A stretch of DNA of 64,000 nt from Azospirillum brasilense (GTDB lineage: Bacteria; Pseudomonadota; Alphaproteobacteria; Azospirillales; Azospirillaceae), in contig NZ_QLKQ01000023.1 of assembly GCF_003349955.1 (NCBI RefSeq), forward strand, positions 1 through 64,000, read 5' to 3'. A model generated the notes under the pieces. It was not told the origin of the DNA, did no database searches, and saw only the letters and a program-made list of their open reading frames with translations. A program made the translations under genes and the position numbers. Positions 1 to 9,900 of this stretch are shown here, one piece after another; positions within the stretch are counted from its first letter, which is position 1; every line of letters begins with the position of its first letter.

Positions 1-138
1 ACGCCGGTGACCAGATGAGCGCCCCGGCTCCTACACCACGCCTCGGGACACGACCCCCGGAAAGTATCTGCCAGAAATTAGTTCCAGCATTGCAACCGCC
101 GTATGCTGCGCGCACTCTGGTGCTGATGGAGGGTAGGC

Positions 139-1518
139 ATGCGAACCCGCTCTGAACCTGAAATCCGGCTTTCGGAATTGCATTTCCGGCGGCACGCCGT
201 CCAACTCCGGCCTATTCAAGATCTGCTCGACCGATACCGACAAGCTGAGGAGGCTCGCCATCACTCCGCGCTGCCGTCGGATCGATACTACCAGAGCGTC
301 CTGAAGCCCATCGAGGATCGCATCCAGGCCGCGTTCCCGGCCAGTTCCACCGAGCGCCAGGTGTGGGAGGTGATCCGCCGCGAGGAGCACTTCGAATACC
401 TCCTGTCGAAGTGGCAGCGTGACGGCAGGGCCTTGTTCGCCTTCAGTCAAACGCTGCTGGAGATGCTCGGCCACACCGATGTCATGGCCCTGCCGGTGAA
501 GACGCTCAGGATGCCGTACGACACCTCCTACGTCGCCCTGCCTCCTGGAACCTTCCAGCCTGACTTCCATCCCCGTTTCGAGATCGATGGCTTCTACATC
601 GAGTGCGAGGTCGACTTGGCGACCAGCATGCGTCGGCCTCCGCCGCCAGATGACGAGATCGTCGCCGACACCCGAAAACTGTGGGCAGACCCACGGATGG
701 TCGAATGGCTACGCTCGTACGGCCTGGCCCCGTACCCCGACTACGAGACGCACCTTGCCGGGCGCTTGGCGGAAAACGCTGAAGCCTGGAGCGAGTACCA
801 CCGGTTCATGGGCGATCCGGACACCGTTCTCGACGAGGCGGCAGACAAAGGTCTTGATCCTGCCCAAAAGGGATGGTCGCCCTTCTGGTCGATCATGGTC
901 GATTTTACCTTCAAGCCTCGGGGCCGCGGACCGGCGCCGTTGTCCACGGCCGAGCTCTTGGACATGCCGTGGCTGCGGTTCGCGGTGAGCTTTCCCTCTC
1001 ACCGCAACACGGTGGCCGAGGCCATTGAGTACGAGCGCCGTCATGGGCTGCCGATTGACACCTATTATGAAGAGGACAGCTATGGCGAGGACGACCTGCG
1101 CCATGTGATCAGTCAGCCTGAACACATCGACGATGTCGTCCGGCTCGTATTCAACGTGATGTGCTACCTGAACTGGCCAGACCGGGATCAGGAGCGGCGT
1201 CTGAACGATGCGCACGCCCACGCCCGTGTTGCACGCGCGTCCACCCGCAAGGGCCGCGCCGCCGCCGAAGCCCATGCGCTGAAGGACGGCGCGCGCTGGA
1301 TCGAATTCTGCGGCTATCGTGCGGAACGGAGCGCCCAGCCCGGCGCTGGCGGCGCCCTACCGGCGCACTGGCGCCGCGGGCATTGGCGGCATCATCGCCA
1401 TGGGAAGGGTCTGACGGAGACGAAGCTCCTGTGGATCAGGCCGACCATGGTCGGCGGCGTGGTCGGCGCGGCGGTCCCGACGGTCTACCAGACGGCAGTC
1501 TCGGTAGGGGATGGCTGA
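139..1518 (+). CDS. Hypothetical protein with AcrVA2-like C-terminal signature
   Basis: A 459-residue protein of unknown function. ATG 139 is preceded by GGAGGG at good spacing, so the start is well supported. The middle carries FNVMCYLNWPD (about residue 340) and the C-terminal region carries RRGHWRHHRHGKG followed by KLLWIRPTMVGG. From memory, this basic GHW block followed by a W-x-P-x-x-V strand resembles the C-terminus of the AcrVA2 family, proteins found on plasmids and other mobile elements whose founder blocks Cas12a production. That resemblance is limited to the C-terminal block and to general layout. The last 17 or so residues after IRPTMVGG look like a non-conserved tail. The gene lies at the outer edge of the accessory island, with an HTH gene directly downstream on the same strand. 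Anti-CRISPR activity is a hypothesis only. Confidence 0.6.
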   Translation: MRTRSEPEIRLSELHFRRHAVQLRPIQDLLDRYRQAEEARHHSALPSDRYYQSVLKPIEDRIQAAFPASSTERQVWEVIRREEHFEYLLSKWQRDGRALFAFSQTLLEMLGHTDVMALPVKTLRMPYDTSYVALPPGTFQPDFHPRFEIDGFYIECEVDLATSMRRPPPPDDEIVADTRKLWADPRMVEWLRSYGLAPYPDYETHLAGRLAENAEAWSEYHRFMGDPDTVLDEAADKGLDPAQKGWSPFWSIMVDFTFKPRGRGPAPLSTAELLDMPWLRFAVSFPSHRNTVAEAIEYERRHGLPIDTYYEEDSYGEDDLRHVISQPEHIDDVVRLVFNVMCYLNWPDRDQERRLNDAHAHARVARASTRKGRAAAEAHALKDGARWIEFCGYRAERSAQPGAGGALPAHWRRGHWRHHRHGKGLTETKLLWIRPTMVGGVVGAAVPTVYQTAVSVGDG

Positions 1519-1592
1519 AGGGTTTTTCGGCCTCCTTCGGTTTGGCGGACGAGGTCATCATCCCCGGCATCCGAATGACCATGGAGATGACA

Positions 1593-2315
1593 ATGGGCTT
1601 CCACGATCCGAACTTCGCCGGTTCCACCGACCGCATGAAAGACCACGGCGCGCTGTATGTTCCGACCTCACAGGAGGTCGGTGCGCTGGTCAACACCTGG
1701 CGTCGCCTGCTGAATTGGAAGCGGGAGACGTTGGCGCAGTTCGCGGCCGTCTCGCTGTCCACGATCGAACGGATCGAGCGCGGCGAGGCGGTGAGCGCCG
1801 AGTCGCTGGACCGCGTGGCGGTGGCGCTCCGGTTCGAGGTAGGCGACTTCCATCGCCCTCGGCGTTTGAGGAGCTTCGAAGAGGCCCTGGCGCATGTGAC
1901 GGAGTTCTTCGCGGGGAAGGTGGCCGTGCCCTGCGCCCCGCTGAAGACGCAGCCCCAGGCCGCAGCCTTGCTCGGCTGCCATTGCTACTTGGTCGATGAC
2001 GGCCGATGCACGCAGGATGTGGCGGAGTCCGTCGCCATCCTGCGAGGGAACCTAAACTTCTATTCGTGCGCACTGGGGGATCTCGCCATCCCCGGCGAGA
2101 CGGTGAAGAAGCGTGATATCTACACTTCGTTTCTGGCCGACGTTCGGGCCGTCGAGCGCCGGGGCTACAACGCGTTGCACGCCACCTACGAGGCGGACAC
2201 CCGCATCGGGGCGTGGAACGTGGGCGTCATCGCCTTCTTTCCCAAACTCACCGATCCCGGCGCGGCGAAGCGGGAATTCGTATTCGTCCCGGCCGCCCTG
2301 AACATCGGACTCTAG
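1593..2315 (+). CDS. HTH (XRE/Cro-type) transcriptional regulator
   Basis: A 240-residue protein with an N-terminal helix-turn-helix at about residues 30-85. The segment around WKRETLAQFAAVSLSTIERIERG is the classic XRE pattern, in which the second helix and the S-x-x-T-I-x-R-I-E-x-G turn are well preserved. The remaining 150 residues match no domain I recognise. Three in-frame ATGs lie close together (1575, 1581, 1593). I chose 1593 because GGAG at 1583-1586 sits 6 nt before it. The gene follows the AcrVA2-like gene on the same strand by 74 nt and could be co-transcribed with it. A regulator next to a putative anti-defence gene recalls the anti-CRISPR-associated (Aca) arrangement, though Aca proteins are usually smaller. 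The regulatory target is unknown. Confidence 0.7.
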   Translation: MGFHDPNFAGSTDRMKDHGALYVPTSQEVGALVNTWRRLLNWKRETLAQFAAVSLSTIERIERGEAVSAESLDRVAVALRFEVGDFHRPRRLRSFEEALAHVTEFFAGKVAVPCAPLKTQPQAAALLGCHCYLVDDGRCTQDVAESVAILRGNLNFYSCALGDLAIPGETVKKRDIYTSFLADVRAVERRGYNALHATYEADTRIGAWNVGVIAFFPKLTDPGAAKREFVFVPAALNIGL

Positions 2316-2559
2316 GTGTTCCGAATGCCGTATCCGCTGATGGGGATCGCAGCCTGGGACGCCATCGGAAGCGCATTGCGCCGTCGCCGTGCACCGGCGA
2401 CGGCCAGGGACTGCGGCTCCATGTCGCCCTTGAGGCCCTGTCCCACCCACGGTGCGGCTAGGGATGAGGTTGGGGATGCGGCGATGTGCCTTTGCGGATA
2501 CCGGTGATCTGGCTGTCCGGAAGTGGTATCCGACATGCCGAATCGCCACGAGGGGGAAC

Positions 2560-3471
2560 ATGCCGGACCTTGCCCGCAACCGCCGCGATCGGGAAGTCTA
2601 CGACGCCGCCGAACTGCCCCTGCTCGACGGCTGGCACCCAAACGAGTTCGAATGTCACGTCTGCGGGGTCGAGATGGTCCCTGTGGCCTGCGACGGCAGG
2701 CGCAGGTACAAGGTCTCCCCGTACTTCCGGGCCAACGGACCGCACGGCGCCGACTGCGACGCCGACGGCCTGCGCAACATCGTCCGCAACGGCGTCGTCC
2801 GTCCGGTCCGGAACGAGGCCGGTCACCCCGTGGGATGGCCGAGCGCATTGAAGCTCGTCGAGCGGCGCGACCAGGTCGCGACCCCGGGGCAACCGGCGGA
2901 CGATGTCCGCGACCGCCATGCGGGGGGCGGCCGAGGGCAAGGGGAGCGTCGGGAGAGGCACGACTACACCGCATCGAGCCTGAAGCGGATAGCCGAGCAC
3001 TACTGCCTGTTCCCCAGGCATCGGGACCGGAGGCTGACCATACCCGACTGCGATGGGCGGACGTACGGGGAGTGCTTCGCGAAGCTCGGAAACACCAGGG
3101 AAGCGCGCCTTCTTCCCGCGAAAGTCCACTTCTCCCCGATGCGGTTCAAGGCGCCGGTCATCGACGGCGATGTCGTGGCGTTCACCGTGAACGCCGTGCT
3201 GTGGGTGTTCGAGGAGGGGTTGCCAAAGCCGAGGCCGGGCGCCCACTACACCGTGCGCGTCGACATGGCGGGCTGGTCGGCCCGGCGCCGGAACCACTTC
3301 CTCGACGAGTTGGCTCGCGCGGTCGAACAGCAGAAGGCGAACGTCGACCAGAAGGCGGGCGTCTCCGTGTGCGTGTTCTTCCTGGGACGTCAGGACGAGC
3401 GGAACCCGATGGTGTTCCTGGTGGACGACGCCCGTCTTGTTTGCTTCCTGACTGTTGCTGGAGATCCTTGA
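2560..3471 (+). CDS. Hypothetical protein with N-terminal Cys/His cluster
   Basis: A 303-residue protein. ATG 2560 is chosen over upstream in-frame ATGs because GAGGGGG ends 4 nt before it. Near the N-terminus the pattern FECHVCGVEMVPVAC, followed by SPYFRANGPHGADC, gives a C-x2-C...C...H-x3-C set that could bind zinc. It is reminiscent of the zinc-ribbon at the N-terminus of CoiA-like competence proteins, but I cannot confirm the family. A basic, low-complexity linker (about residues 120-150) separates this from a C-terminal region of unknown fold. It lies on the same strand as the two upstream genes, 244 nt beyond the HTH gene. Function unknown; a nucleic-acid role is a guess from the zinc-ribbon-like start. 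Confidence 0.6.
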   Translation: MPDLARNRRDREVYDAAELPLLDGWHPNEFECHVCGVEMVPVACDGRRRYKVSPYFRANGPHGADCDADGLRNIVRNGVVRPVRNEAGHPVGWPSALKLVERRDQVATPGQPADDVRDRHAGGGRGQGERRERHDYTASSLKRIAEHYCLFPRHRDRRLTIPDCDGRTYGECFAKLGNTREARLLPAKVHFSPMRFKAPVIDGDVVAFTVNAVLWVFEEGLPKPRPGAHYTVRVDMAGWSARRRNHFLDELARAVEQQKANVDQKAGVSVCVFFLGRQDERNPMVFLVDDARLVCFLTVAGDP

Positions 3472-3655
3472 CCAGGCGCGGCGCGGGGGACCAGTCGTGG
3501 ACGTTCATCACCACGAGGTCGTCCCATACGGTAGGTTTCCCGTCCAGCCAATTTTACAGCTTACTTTTGTCCCTGGTGACGCGCTTGAGGATGGAGTTGA
3601 GTTCGTACGTGCTCCCGGCGAAGCTGCGTTCCTCACTATCGGCGCCACTGCGTGG
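3470..3655 (-). pseudogene. Possible remnant of a broken gene
   Basis: Between the Cys/His protein and the low-GC genes, one minus-strand frame reads like ordinary protein but has internal stops. It contains ERSFAGSTYELNSILKRVT, then a TAA, then NWLDGKPTVWDDLVVMNVHD in the same frame. The amino-acid mix is more protein-like than in the other five frames. I do not recognise the family. It may be a decayed cargo gene or chance, since the evidence is composition only. Confidence 0.25.
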
Positions 3656-3703
3656 TTATGCAGGGCATTTCCGATCAATTAGGGGTAGAAAGGCGCTCTA
3701 CTA

Positions 3704-4072
3704 CTACCATTTACTGAGAAAATCGTAGAAATCAGTAAGATCACCCCTGCCATGCAACTGCAATGACTTCTTGGCTATTTCTTCAATGTCAATTGTGTTT
3801 GGCGGCTTCCCACTCATCAACAGACCCACCACCATCGCAAGGTGGGCATTGTAGTGTTTGTAGGCCCGATTGGTATCGAGAGGGTTGCTAAAAAATAACA
3901 TTTGAGCAGCGAGAGCCGGGTGGACTTCGGGCTCCAAGCCGTCAGATTTCTGATCGTATAGTGCAATAATTTGCCTGAATTTGGAAAGTTCAAAAGCAGC
4001 CTTAATATTCAAGCGCTTTTCAAGGTAAACAAGAGCAGTTCTAGTAATCTGCTCAAAGTCAGATGTAGACAC
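3704..4072 (-). CDS. Low-GC hypothetical protein
   Basis: A 122-residue, mostly helical protein that I do not recognise. Its base composition is clearly lower in GC than the surrounding island and the core genome, with codons such as AAA, ATT and TTA common, so it was probably acquired separately. The protein has no signal peptide or membrane segment. It lies 20 nt downstream of another small gene on the same strand (4093-4308) and was probably transcribed with it. A two-gene unit of small soluble proteins within a mobile island could be a toxin-antitoxin or defence pair, but no motif supports this directly. Confidence 0.6.
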   Translation of the reverse strand: MSTSDFEQITRTALVYLEKRLNIKAAFELSKFRQIIALYDQKSDGLEPEVHPALAAQMLFFSNPLDTNRAYKHYNAHLAMVVGLLMSGKPPNTIDIEEIAKKSLQLHGRGDLTDFYDFLSKW

Positions 4073-4092
4073 GAATAAGATTCCTGAACGCG

Positions 4093-4308
4093 TTATTTCA
4101 GCTCAGCTATTGCTGCTTCGCAGAGAACCTTGGCGCGCTCGAACATCGCTCGTGCATCAGCCCGGACGTCTTCCAAATCCCGTCGCCGCCCCCAGCGTTC
4201 CATGTCCCTTTGGGACACGAACGGCGCGCCAACAGCCGCTATCGCCTGTGAGTGTTGGCTTTCTGGACTGACCGATACAAACTGAACAATATCCACAGGC
4301 ATCGGCAT
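4093..4308 (-). CDS. Small hypothetical protein
   Basis: A 71-residue protein with a hydrophobic N-terminal strand (PVDIVQFVSVSP) and a charged, helical C-terminal half rich in Arg, Asp and Ala. GGAGA sits a few bases before ATG 4308. It lies directly upstream of the 122-residue low-GC gene, 20 nt away on the same strand, suggesting a small operon. No family is recognised. Confidence 0.55.
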   Translation of the reverse strand: MPMPVDIVQFVSVSPESQHSQAIAAVGAPFVSQRDMERWGRRRDLEDVRADARAMFERAKVLCEAAIAELK

Positions 4309-4433
4309 AATTTTGTCTCCTTATCAACATAATAGGCAGTCTTCACGCGAGGCGCAACTCCAACCAACCTCTGATCTGGGTATAGGGCAGTGCCAGTGGC
4401 ATAAGGGAGCGTCCGGCAAGTTCGCGACCGGGC

Positions 4434-5362
4434 TCAGGGGGTAGCTGTAGCCAATGGCCGTTGCGCCTCCTGTTCCCGGAAGGTGTCCGCCAGGAACGTG
4501 ACGAAGGCGACGCCGCTCATGACCGCCAACCGGGCGTGGCGGGGCTGGAGGCCCTTGTGGTTCCCCGCCCGGCCATGGCCGGTCCCATACCAGTTCCGCA
4601 GGTTGCCGATCTTCACGGCGACCGTGGCGAGGTTGTTCAGCAGCACCCGGATCTCGTCGGCGCCCTTCGCGCTGTCGGGGATGTCGTCAGGCACGAGCTT
4701 CAGTTCCGCCAGGGCCAGCTTGACCAGCTTGGGCAGGTCCACCCCGGCCAGGGCCGGGGCGCCGCGCTTGGCGAGGATGGTCTTGCAGCAGCTTTCGATC
4801 AGTTCCTTGGTGCCGCCGAGGGCGGCGTCCGGATCGGCATCGACGGCGCGTTCGAGCCGGAGCACCTCGTTCGCCATCCACCCGGCGTCGAGGACGTCCG
4901 CCGACGCCTTGGCGTGCTTCAGGAACGAACGGGCCGAGGCAACGGGCGCGCGGCGTAGACGGGGCGCCCGAAGATGGAGCGCTCCTCGACCAGAGCGATG
5001 CCCGCGGGCGCCAGCGCCTCGTTCAGCTTGGCCGCCAAGCCCCTCGCCTCGTTCCCGTCGGGACGGACCACCGGATGGAGCATGCGGCAGAGGAACGCCA
5101 GGAAGGTTTCATCGACGCACCCGAGCAGGTTCAGGCGGCGGTCTCCGAACACCCAGTCGTCGGGCCAGTCGTCCGGGTTGTTCTCCCGGTGCTGCCAGAT
5201 GTCCCCGGCGGCGTCCTGGAAACGGCTGTCGTGGGACGGCAGGGTTTCGAGGTCGAAGATGGCGGACAGGAACGCGACCTCGTCGAGCGCGCCCCACCAC
5301 CGGACGTTCTCAATCCTCAGGCCGTCGAAGATGGTCTGCCGGATGTCCCTGCCGATGCGCAT
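4434..5362 (-). pseudogene. AbiJ/Abi-C-type abortive-infection gene, frameshifted
   Basis: Two pieces of one gene lie in different frames. The N-terminal piece (from ATG 5362) has the pattern of the N-terminal domain seen before Abi-C domains: IFDGL, VRWWGALDEVAFL, DIWQHRENNPDDW, LHPVVRPDG and RPVYAA. It stops at 4919. The C-terminal piece is an Abi-C domain with DPDAALGGTKELIESCCKTIL and the NWYGTGHGR motif, ending at 4434. Reading back from the C-terminal frame gives SARSFLKHAKASADVLDAGW, which joins naturally to the N-terminal piece if one base is added or lost near 4935-4950. Intact relatives are about 300 residues long and are linked to phage resistance by cell suicide. The break could be a real mutation, an assembly error or, less likely, programmed frameshifting. 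Confidence 0.7.
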
Positions 5363-5734
5363 TGCCAATCCCCGCAAGGCGTCCCGCCGGACCGGCCCAC
5401 GGACCACGGCACGCTGACGCCCGCCAAGGTAGCGCTCATATTGTGGCGCGCAAGGGTTTTCGGGCATTGCCAGTAGATGTCAATCCGAAGAGGAGAGTCA
5501 TCCTAGGGTGCTCGCCTGGAGCCGTGCCGGACGCCGCGACGGCACCGCACCGATTTGGCGCGTTGACATGCCGAAACGCAGCGATTACGTTCGTGGCGTG
5601 GTCCGTGGCACCCGTGACTTGTCGCCGAGTCAGACGCCACAAGCATAAGGTTCAGGTCTTCACGGTCCCAGGTTCGATGGGCCGCTGGTAATCGGCGATC
5701 TGCGGCATCCACATCCAAACTTAGGGAAACCGTC
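5363..5734. other. Intergenic region between divergent genes
   Basis: This 372-bp stretch separates the AbiJ-type gene from the divergent gene starting at 5735, so it should hold promoters for both. I see no convincing gene in it. It has TGTCAA at about 5473 and TTGACA at about 5562 facing each other, which loosely resemble the TGTCAACATTG pair near the right end of the island, but the match is too short to call transposon ends. Confidence 0.4.
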
Positions 5735-6862
5735 ATGAAGACGTTGATCTCGCTCGACGATGTCGAGTCCATCAAGCGTGAACTCATCGGGATGCTGCCG
5801 GACGTCAAGTCGTCCCACCGCGTCGAGGCCATGGCCCGCGGCCTCGGCTGGGGCAGCAACGCCGCCTTGCGCGCCGAGTTGGCCGTCGGGCCGCAGACGC
5901 GGTCGCCCGACAGCCGAGTGTTCTCGGAGTACCTGAAGGACCATGGCTTCCAGGCCGTCAAGTACGGCGCCTTGGAGGAGGCCGTGGTGCGGTGCAAGTT
6001 CGCCGAGGCGCGTTCGGCGGTCGAGGCGGTCATGGCAGCGGAGCCGGGCCTGTCGATGAACGGGTTCCGTACGGACGACTTCCGCAAGAGCCGCCAGGAG
6101 AGGGAGGACGACTTCCGCCGCCTGCGCGAAGAGATGCCGTCGGCCGATGGGATTCTCCAGTTCGTGAGGGCCTGCGAGTTCCTCACCGAGGTTCCGAGGC
6201 GCGCCACAGTGAACCGCAACTCGACCAGCTACGGCTGGAAGCACGCGGCGGAGCGGTTCCACAGCGAGCGTGGGGAGCCGGACAGCTACGTGAGCAACGG
6301 CATGTTCATCGCGGCGGCGCTGCACCTTGGGTTCACGGTGAAATGGGACGGGATCGGGCCGAACGCCTTCCTGAACATCGCCCCCGCGGACCGGCCGCGG
6401 CGCAGACGGGGAGACGACATGCTGGCGAAAAGCGTCGGCGGGCCGACCCGGACGGCGGCGTGGCGGAACATGATGGTGGCCGCAATCAACGCCGGGTTGG
6501 ACCGGGGGCTGTTCGGCCTGGACGCGGGCGACAACCGTTGGGGCGACGGGGAGGGGGTCTACCGCTTCGACTTCGCCGGTCTCCCGGCGATCGCCAGCGT
6601 CCGCGATGCCGGTTTCGGCGAGTTGGGGGTGAGCGTGGCCGTGAGGCCGACCGAGCGGGCGGCGGAGTTCGTCCGGACCGCCAACGCTGGCTTCCTCGCG
6701 GGCGACGCGTTCGCCTCCGGGTGGCTGGAGCGGAAGGACGGCAAGTGGCTCCAGTCCCCCGACAAGCCGATGAACGCGTTCCGGAGGGATCTGTTGCCGG
6801 TCATCGCGCGCCAGACGGTGGAGCCGCGGGGCTTCGCCGCGAGCGGCCCGTTCAAGCTGTAG
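5735..6862 (+). CDS. Hypothetical protein of the mobile island
   Basis: A 375-residue protein of unknown function. The N-terminal segment VEAMARGLGWGSNAALRAELA resembles a short motif found at the start of many plasmid and island proteins, where it is often annotated loosely as glyoxalase-related; I give it no enzymatic meaning. A basic patch ADRPRRRRGDD lies in the middle. No membrane segment or signal peptide is visible. ATG 5735 has a TAGGGA element about 8 nt upstream. The gene is convergent with the large helicase gene (stop codons 108 bp apart) and divergent from the broken AbiJ-type gene. Confidence 0.6.
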   Translation: MKTLISLDDVESIKRELIGMLPDVKSSHRVEAMARGLGWGSNAALRAELAVGPQTRSPDSRVFSEYLKDHGFQAVKYGALEEAVVRCKFAEARSAVEAVMAAEPGLSMNGFRTDDFRKSRQEREDDFRRLREEMPSADGILQFVRACEFLTEVPRRATVNRNSTSYGWKHAAERFHSERGEPDSYVSNGMFIAAALHLGFTVKWDGIGPNAFLNIAPADRPRRRRGDDMLAKSVGGPTRTAAWRNMMVAAINAGLDRGLFGLDAGDNRWGDGEGVYRFDFAGLPAIASVRDAGFGELGVSVAVRPTERAAEFVRTANAGFLAGDAFASGWLERKDGKWLQSPDKPMNAFRRDLLPVIARQTVEPRGFAASGPFKL

Positions 6863-6970
6863 GGCGGTCCGGCGGGCGCCTCGTCCCGGGACGGGGCGCC
6901 CGTATTCCGAATCTGCGGGGGACGCCCCGCCAAGCCGGTCGTTTTCCGATATCGCCGGGACTCCAACCCC

Positions 6971-9900
6971 TTAGGGGAGGGTGCCCGGCACCGCCAGAAC
7001 GTCTTCCGGCATCACCCTCGTGATTCCGTCCGCCCCGGCGAGGACATCGAAGTACGGCAACTGCGACCAGCCGCCGTAATCGCCGACGACGTAGACCCGA
7101 CGCTTGGCGCGTGTCAGGGCCACGTTGAGCAGGTTCGGCTTCCGGCACATCCTAGTCCTGGCTCCCGGTTTCCCGCCGAGGACGATGACGACCTCGTCCG
7201 CCTCCTTGCCCTGGAATGTGTTCACGGTCCCGACGGACTGCGACGCCCACACCTTCGGGAAGCCCGCGTCGACCAAGGCGTCGCGAAGGTTGTCCGCCAC
7301 GTCCCGGAACGGCGATATCGCGTAGGTCTTCAGGTCGAAGGACGCGAAGTCCATCCGTCCCGCCGACTTCTCCCGGTGTTCCCGGATCATGCGGAACAGT
7401 TCGACGGCGATCTCTCCCTCCTTGGACGAATAGTTGCCTTGGTCCATCCTGCCGCGGACGTCGATCCACAGGCATCCCGGGAGCGGGGTCTCGAACGCGG
7501 GATTCTCGACCGTTCCGTACACCATCAGGTTCTCGTAGGCGATCCGGTTGGCGACGGTGAACATCGGCTTCTCGCAGCGCCTGTGGACGCGCAGCGGCGA
7601 TCCCACCCAGGTCTCTCTGTCGGTACCCGGCGAGATCGTCGTCCCGATCGGGTTGCGCCGGTCGGCCAGGGTCTGGACGGATTCCTTTCCCGCGTCCCAC
7701 GCCGACGTCTCCACGCCCCACGTGTCCCGCACGGCGGCGACGACCCCCTTTGGGATCGGGACGACCGGCTCCAGCTGGATGGGGTCGCCGATGCTCAACA
7801 TGCGCTTACTCCGCCACATCGCCCCGACCGCCGACTGCGGCGTTGTCTGCCCGGCCTCGTCGACCAGCAACCACCCGATGTCCTCGGCCCCCAGGTCGGC
7901 GAAGAGCCGCCCGAACGAGGCGAAGGTCGTCGACAGGACGGGGCACACGAGGAACAGCGTCTGCCACGCTGCGGCCGCCACGCCCGCGGGCCGGTGCGGC
8001 ACGTTCCGCCGCAGGAGGTTGAACGCGATGTGCAGGTTGCCGCGGACCCGCTTGGCGGCCTTCAGCAGGAAAGCCTCGTGCACCGCCAGGGCGGCGAGGA
8101 ACACCTCGACCCTTGCGGCGTGGAGCGGCCCCGGGGCGGCGCCCTTGGCGGGCGGCTCGTCCATGAACGGCGAGGTCAGGTGGATTTCATCGTTCCCCGA
8201 TGCCCACGCCGCCACGTCCGGCATGTTTGCCCCAAGCGCGGACATGGCGTCCTTCGAGACGGGGCGGGCGGATCGGTCGATGGCGGCAATGGCCTCCGAT
8301 TCCGTTCGGATGCCACGGGACAGTTCGTCCTCCCGACGACGGACCGCGGCGACGGCGACCTCCCTCTCGGTGATCGTCTCGTCGAGACGCAAGAGCCATG
8401 TCGCGGCCCCGGGGGAGCCGGGGGACGGCGCTTCGGACGGCGCTGGTGCGGCATAGGCGGGTATCGCTCGCAGCCTGCCGAGTTCCGCCTCGGCCTTCTC
8501 CAGCGCCCGTCCCGCCTCGGCGATCTCCTGATCGCACTCCTCGACCATGGATCGGATGTCGTGCATTCGCCTCCGGACGTCCGTGAGGGCATGGCTTAGC
8601 GCCTCGATCCGGTCGTTGATGGCGTCCAACCCGGCCTGCCATGCAAGCCTGGTGCGGCGGTTGAAGGGACCGAGCCACACCGGTTTTCGGGCCTTCATGC
8701 CCTCGCGTCTTTCCCTCGCCTCCTCGTACTCCCGCCGGGTGGCGTCCTCTTCGACTTCGGCGGCACCGACGTTCTTGGCCGCCTGTGCCCTCTCCGCCGT
8801 GAGGTTTCCGATCCTGCGCTTCAGGTCGGCGGCGACGGTCTCCTGCCGCGCTGCATCGACCTTGCACGAGAAGGAGTTCCTGTCCGCCCGCATCCGGGCG
8901 ACAAGGGCCGTGGTGGCGACGAGCGCATCGAGCGCGGGCTTCATGCCGTCCAAGTCCACCTGCAAGGCGGCGAGCCGCGACATGTGATGCGCGCGCCGCC
9001 GCGCGGCCGCGAGCGCGTCGACAGCTTGTCTGTGCCAATGGTTCCGGGGCCGGTTCAATGTCTCGACGGTCGCTACCGCGTTGCGGAAGCGCGCCCTGGC
9101 GCCCTCCCAATCGACGCCGTCCGGGACCACGTTCCAGAACACCCTGTTCAGGGAACGGTCTGCCTCCGGATTCTCCGACTTCTTGCGTGGCCAAGCCGCA
9201 TCTGCGAAGGCATTCCTGTACTTCGCGGCGCCGAGCGTCGTCGCGAGCAACGCCCACGGGTTCTTGGGGCTGACCTCCGACGGCAGCTTCCCGGCGATCT
9301 GCCTTGCGCTCTCCGTAAAGTAGGCGGCGCCGCCTCGAAGCCATAACGGATCGATCTCCGCTGCCGCCGGGATCTCCTTGGTCACATTGCGGACGGCACC
9401 GTTGTTCGAGGAGGCGACGACCATCTCGAAGCCGGTCAGCGTTTCGTGGGGAAGGTACCAGGGCTGATCCCGATCGTTCACGGACACCTTTCCGCGGTAC
9501 GAGAACGCCGCCTCCGGATCGTCGAACGCGACCATGCGGGAGGCGCGCTCCACGACGAGGGCGACGATGACGTCGCGGAGCATGGTGGTCTTCCCCGTTC
9601 CCGGAGGGCCGTTCACCGAGAACAGCCCGGTCGTGTCCTTAAGCCGCGAGACGAGTTGGTTGACGGCGAACTGTTGCGCTAGGACGAGCGGGTAATGCCC
9701 CTTTCCGGGCCACGCGCCGGTCGGCGCCTTTGCGGGGGCAAGCGCCTCCAGGACGGATGAGACGTCGCGGACGACCTCGGTTTCGACGGCCTTGCGGCCT
9801 TCCGTCAGATACTCCTCTAGGCATCTCCCCGTTCTCTCGGACGCCATGACGGCCTGGAGGTCGTCGACGAAGAAGCTATTCAGGATACCGTCGTCGGATT

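Noticed and set aside
5470..5570. TGTCAA and TTGACA facing each other between the AbiJ-type gene and the 5735 gene, as a possible left transposon end.
   Set aside because: Only six bases match the TGTCAACATTG pair; no duplication or terminal repeat array could be seen.
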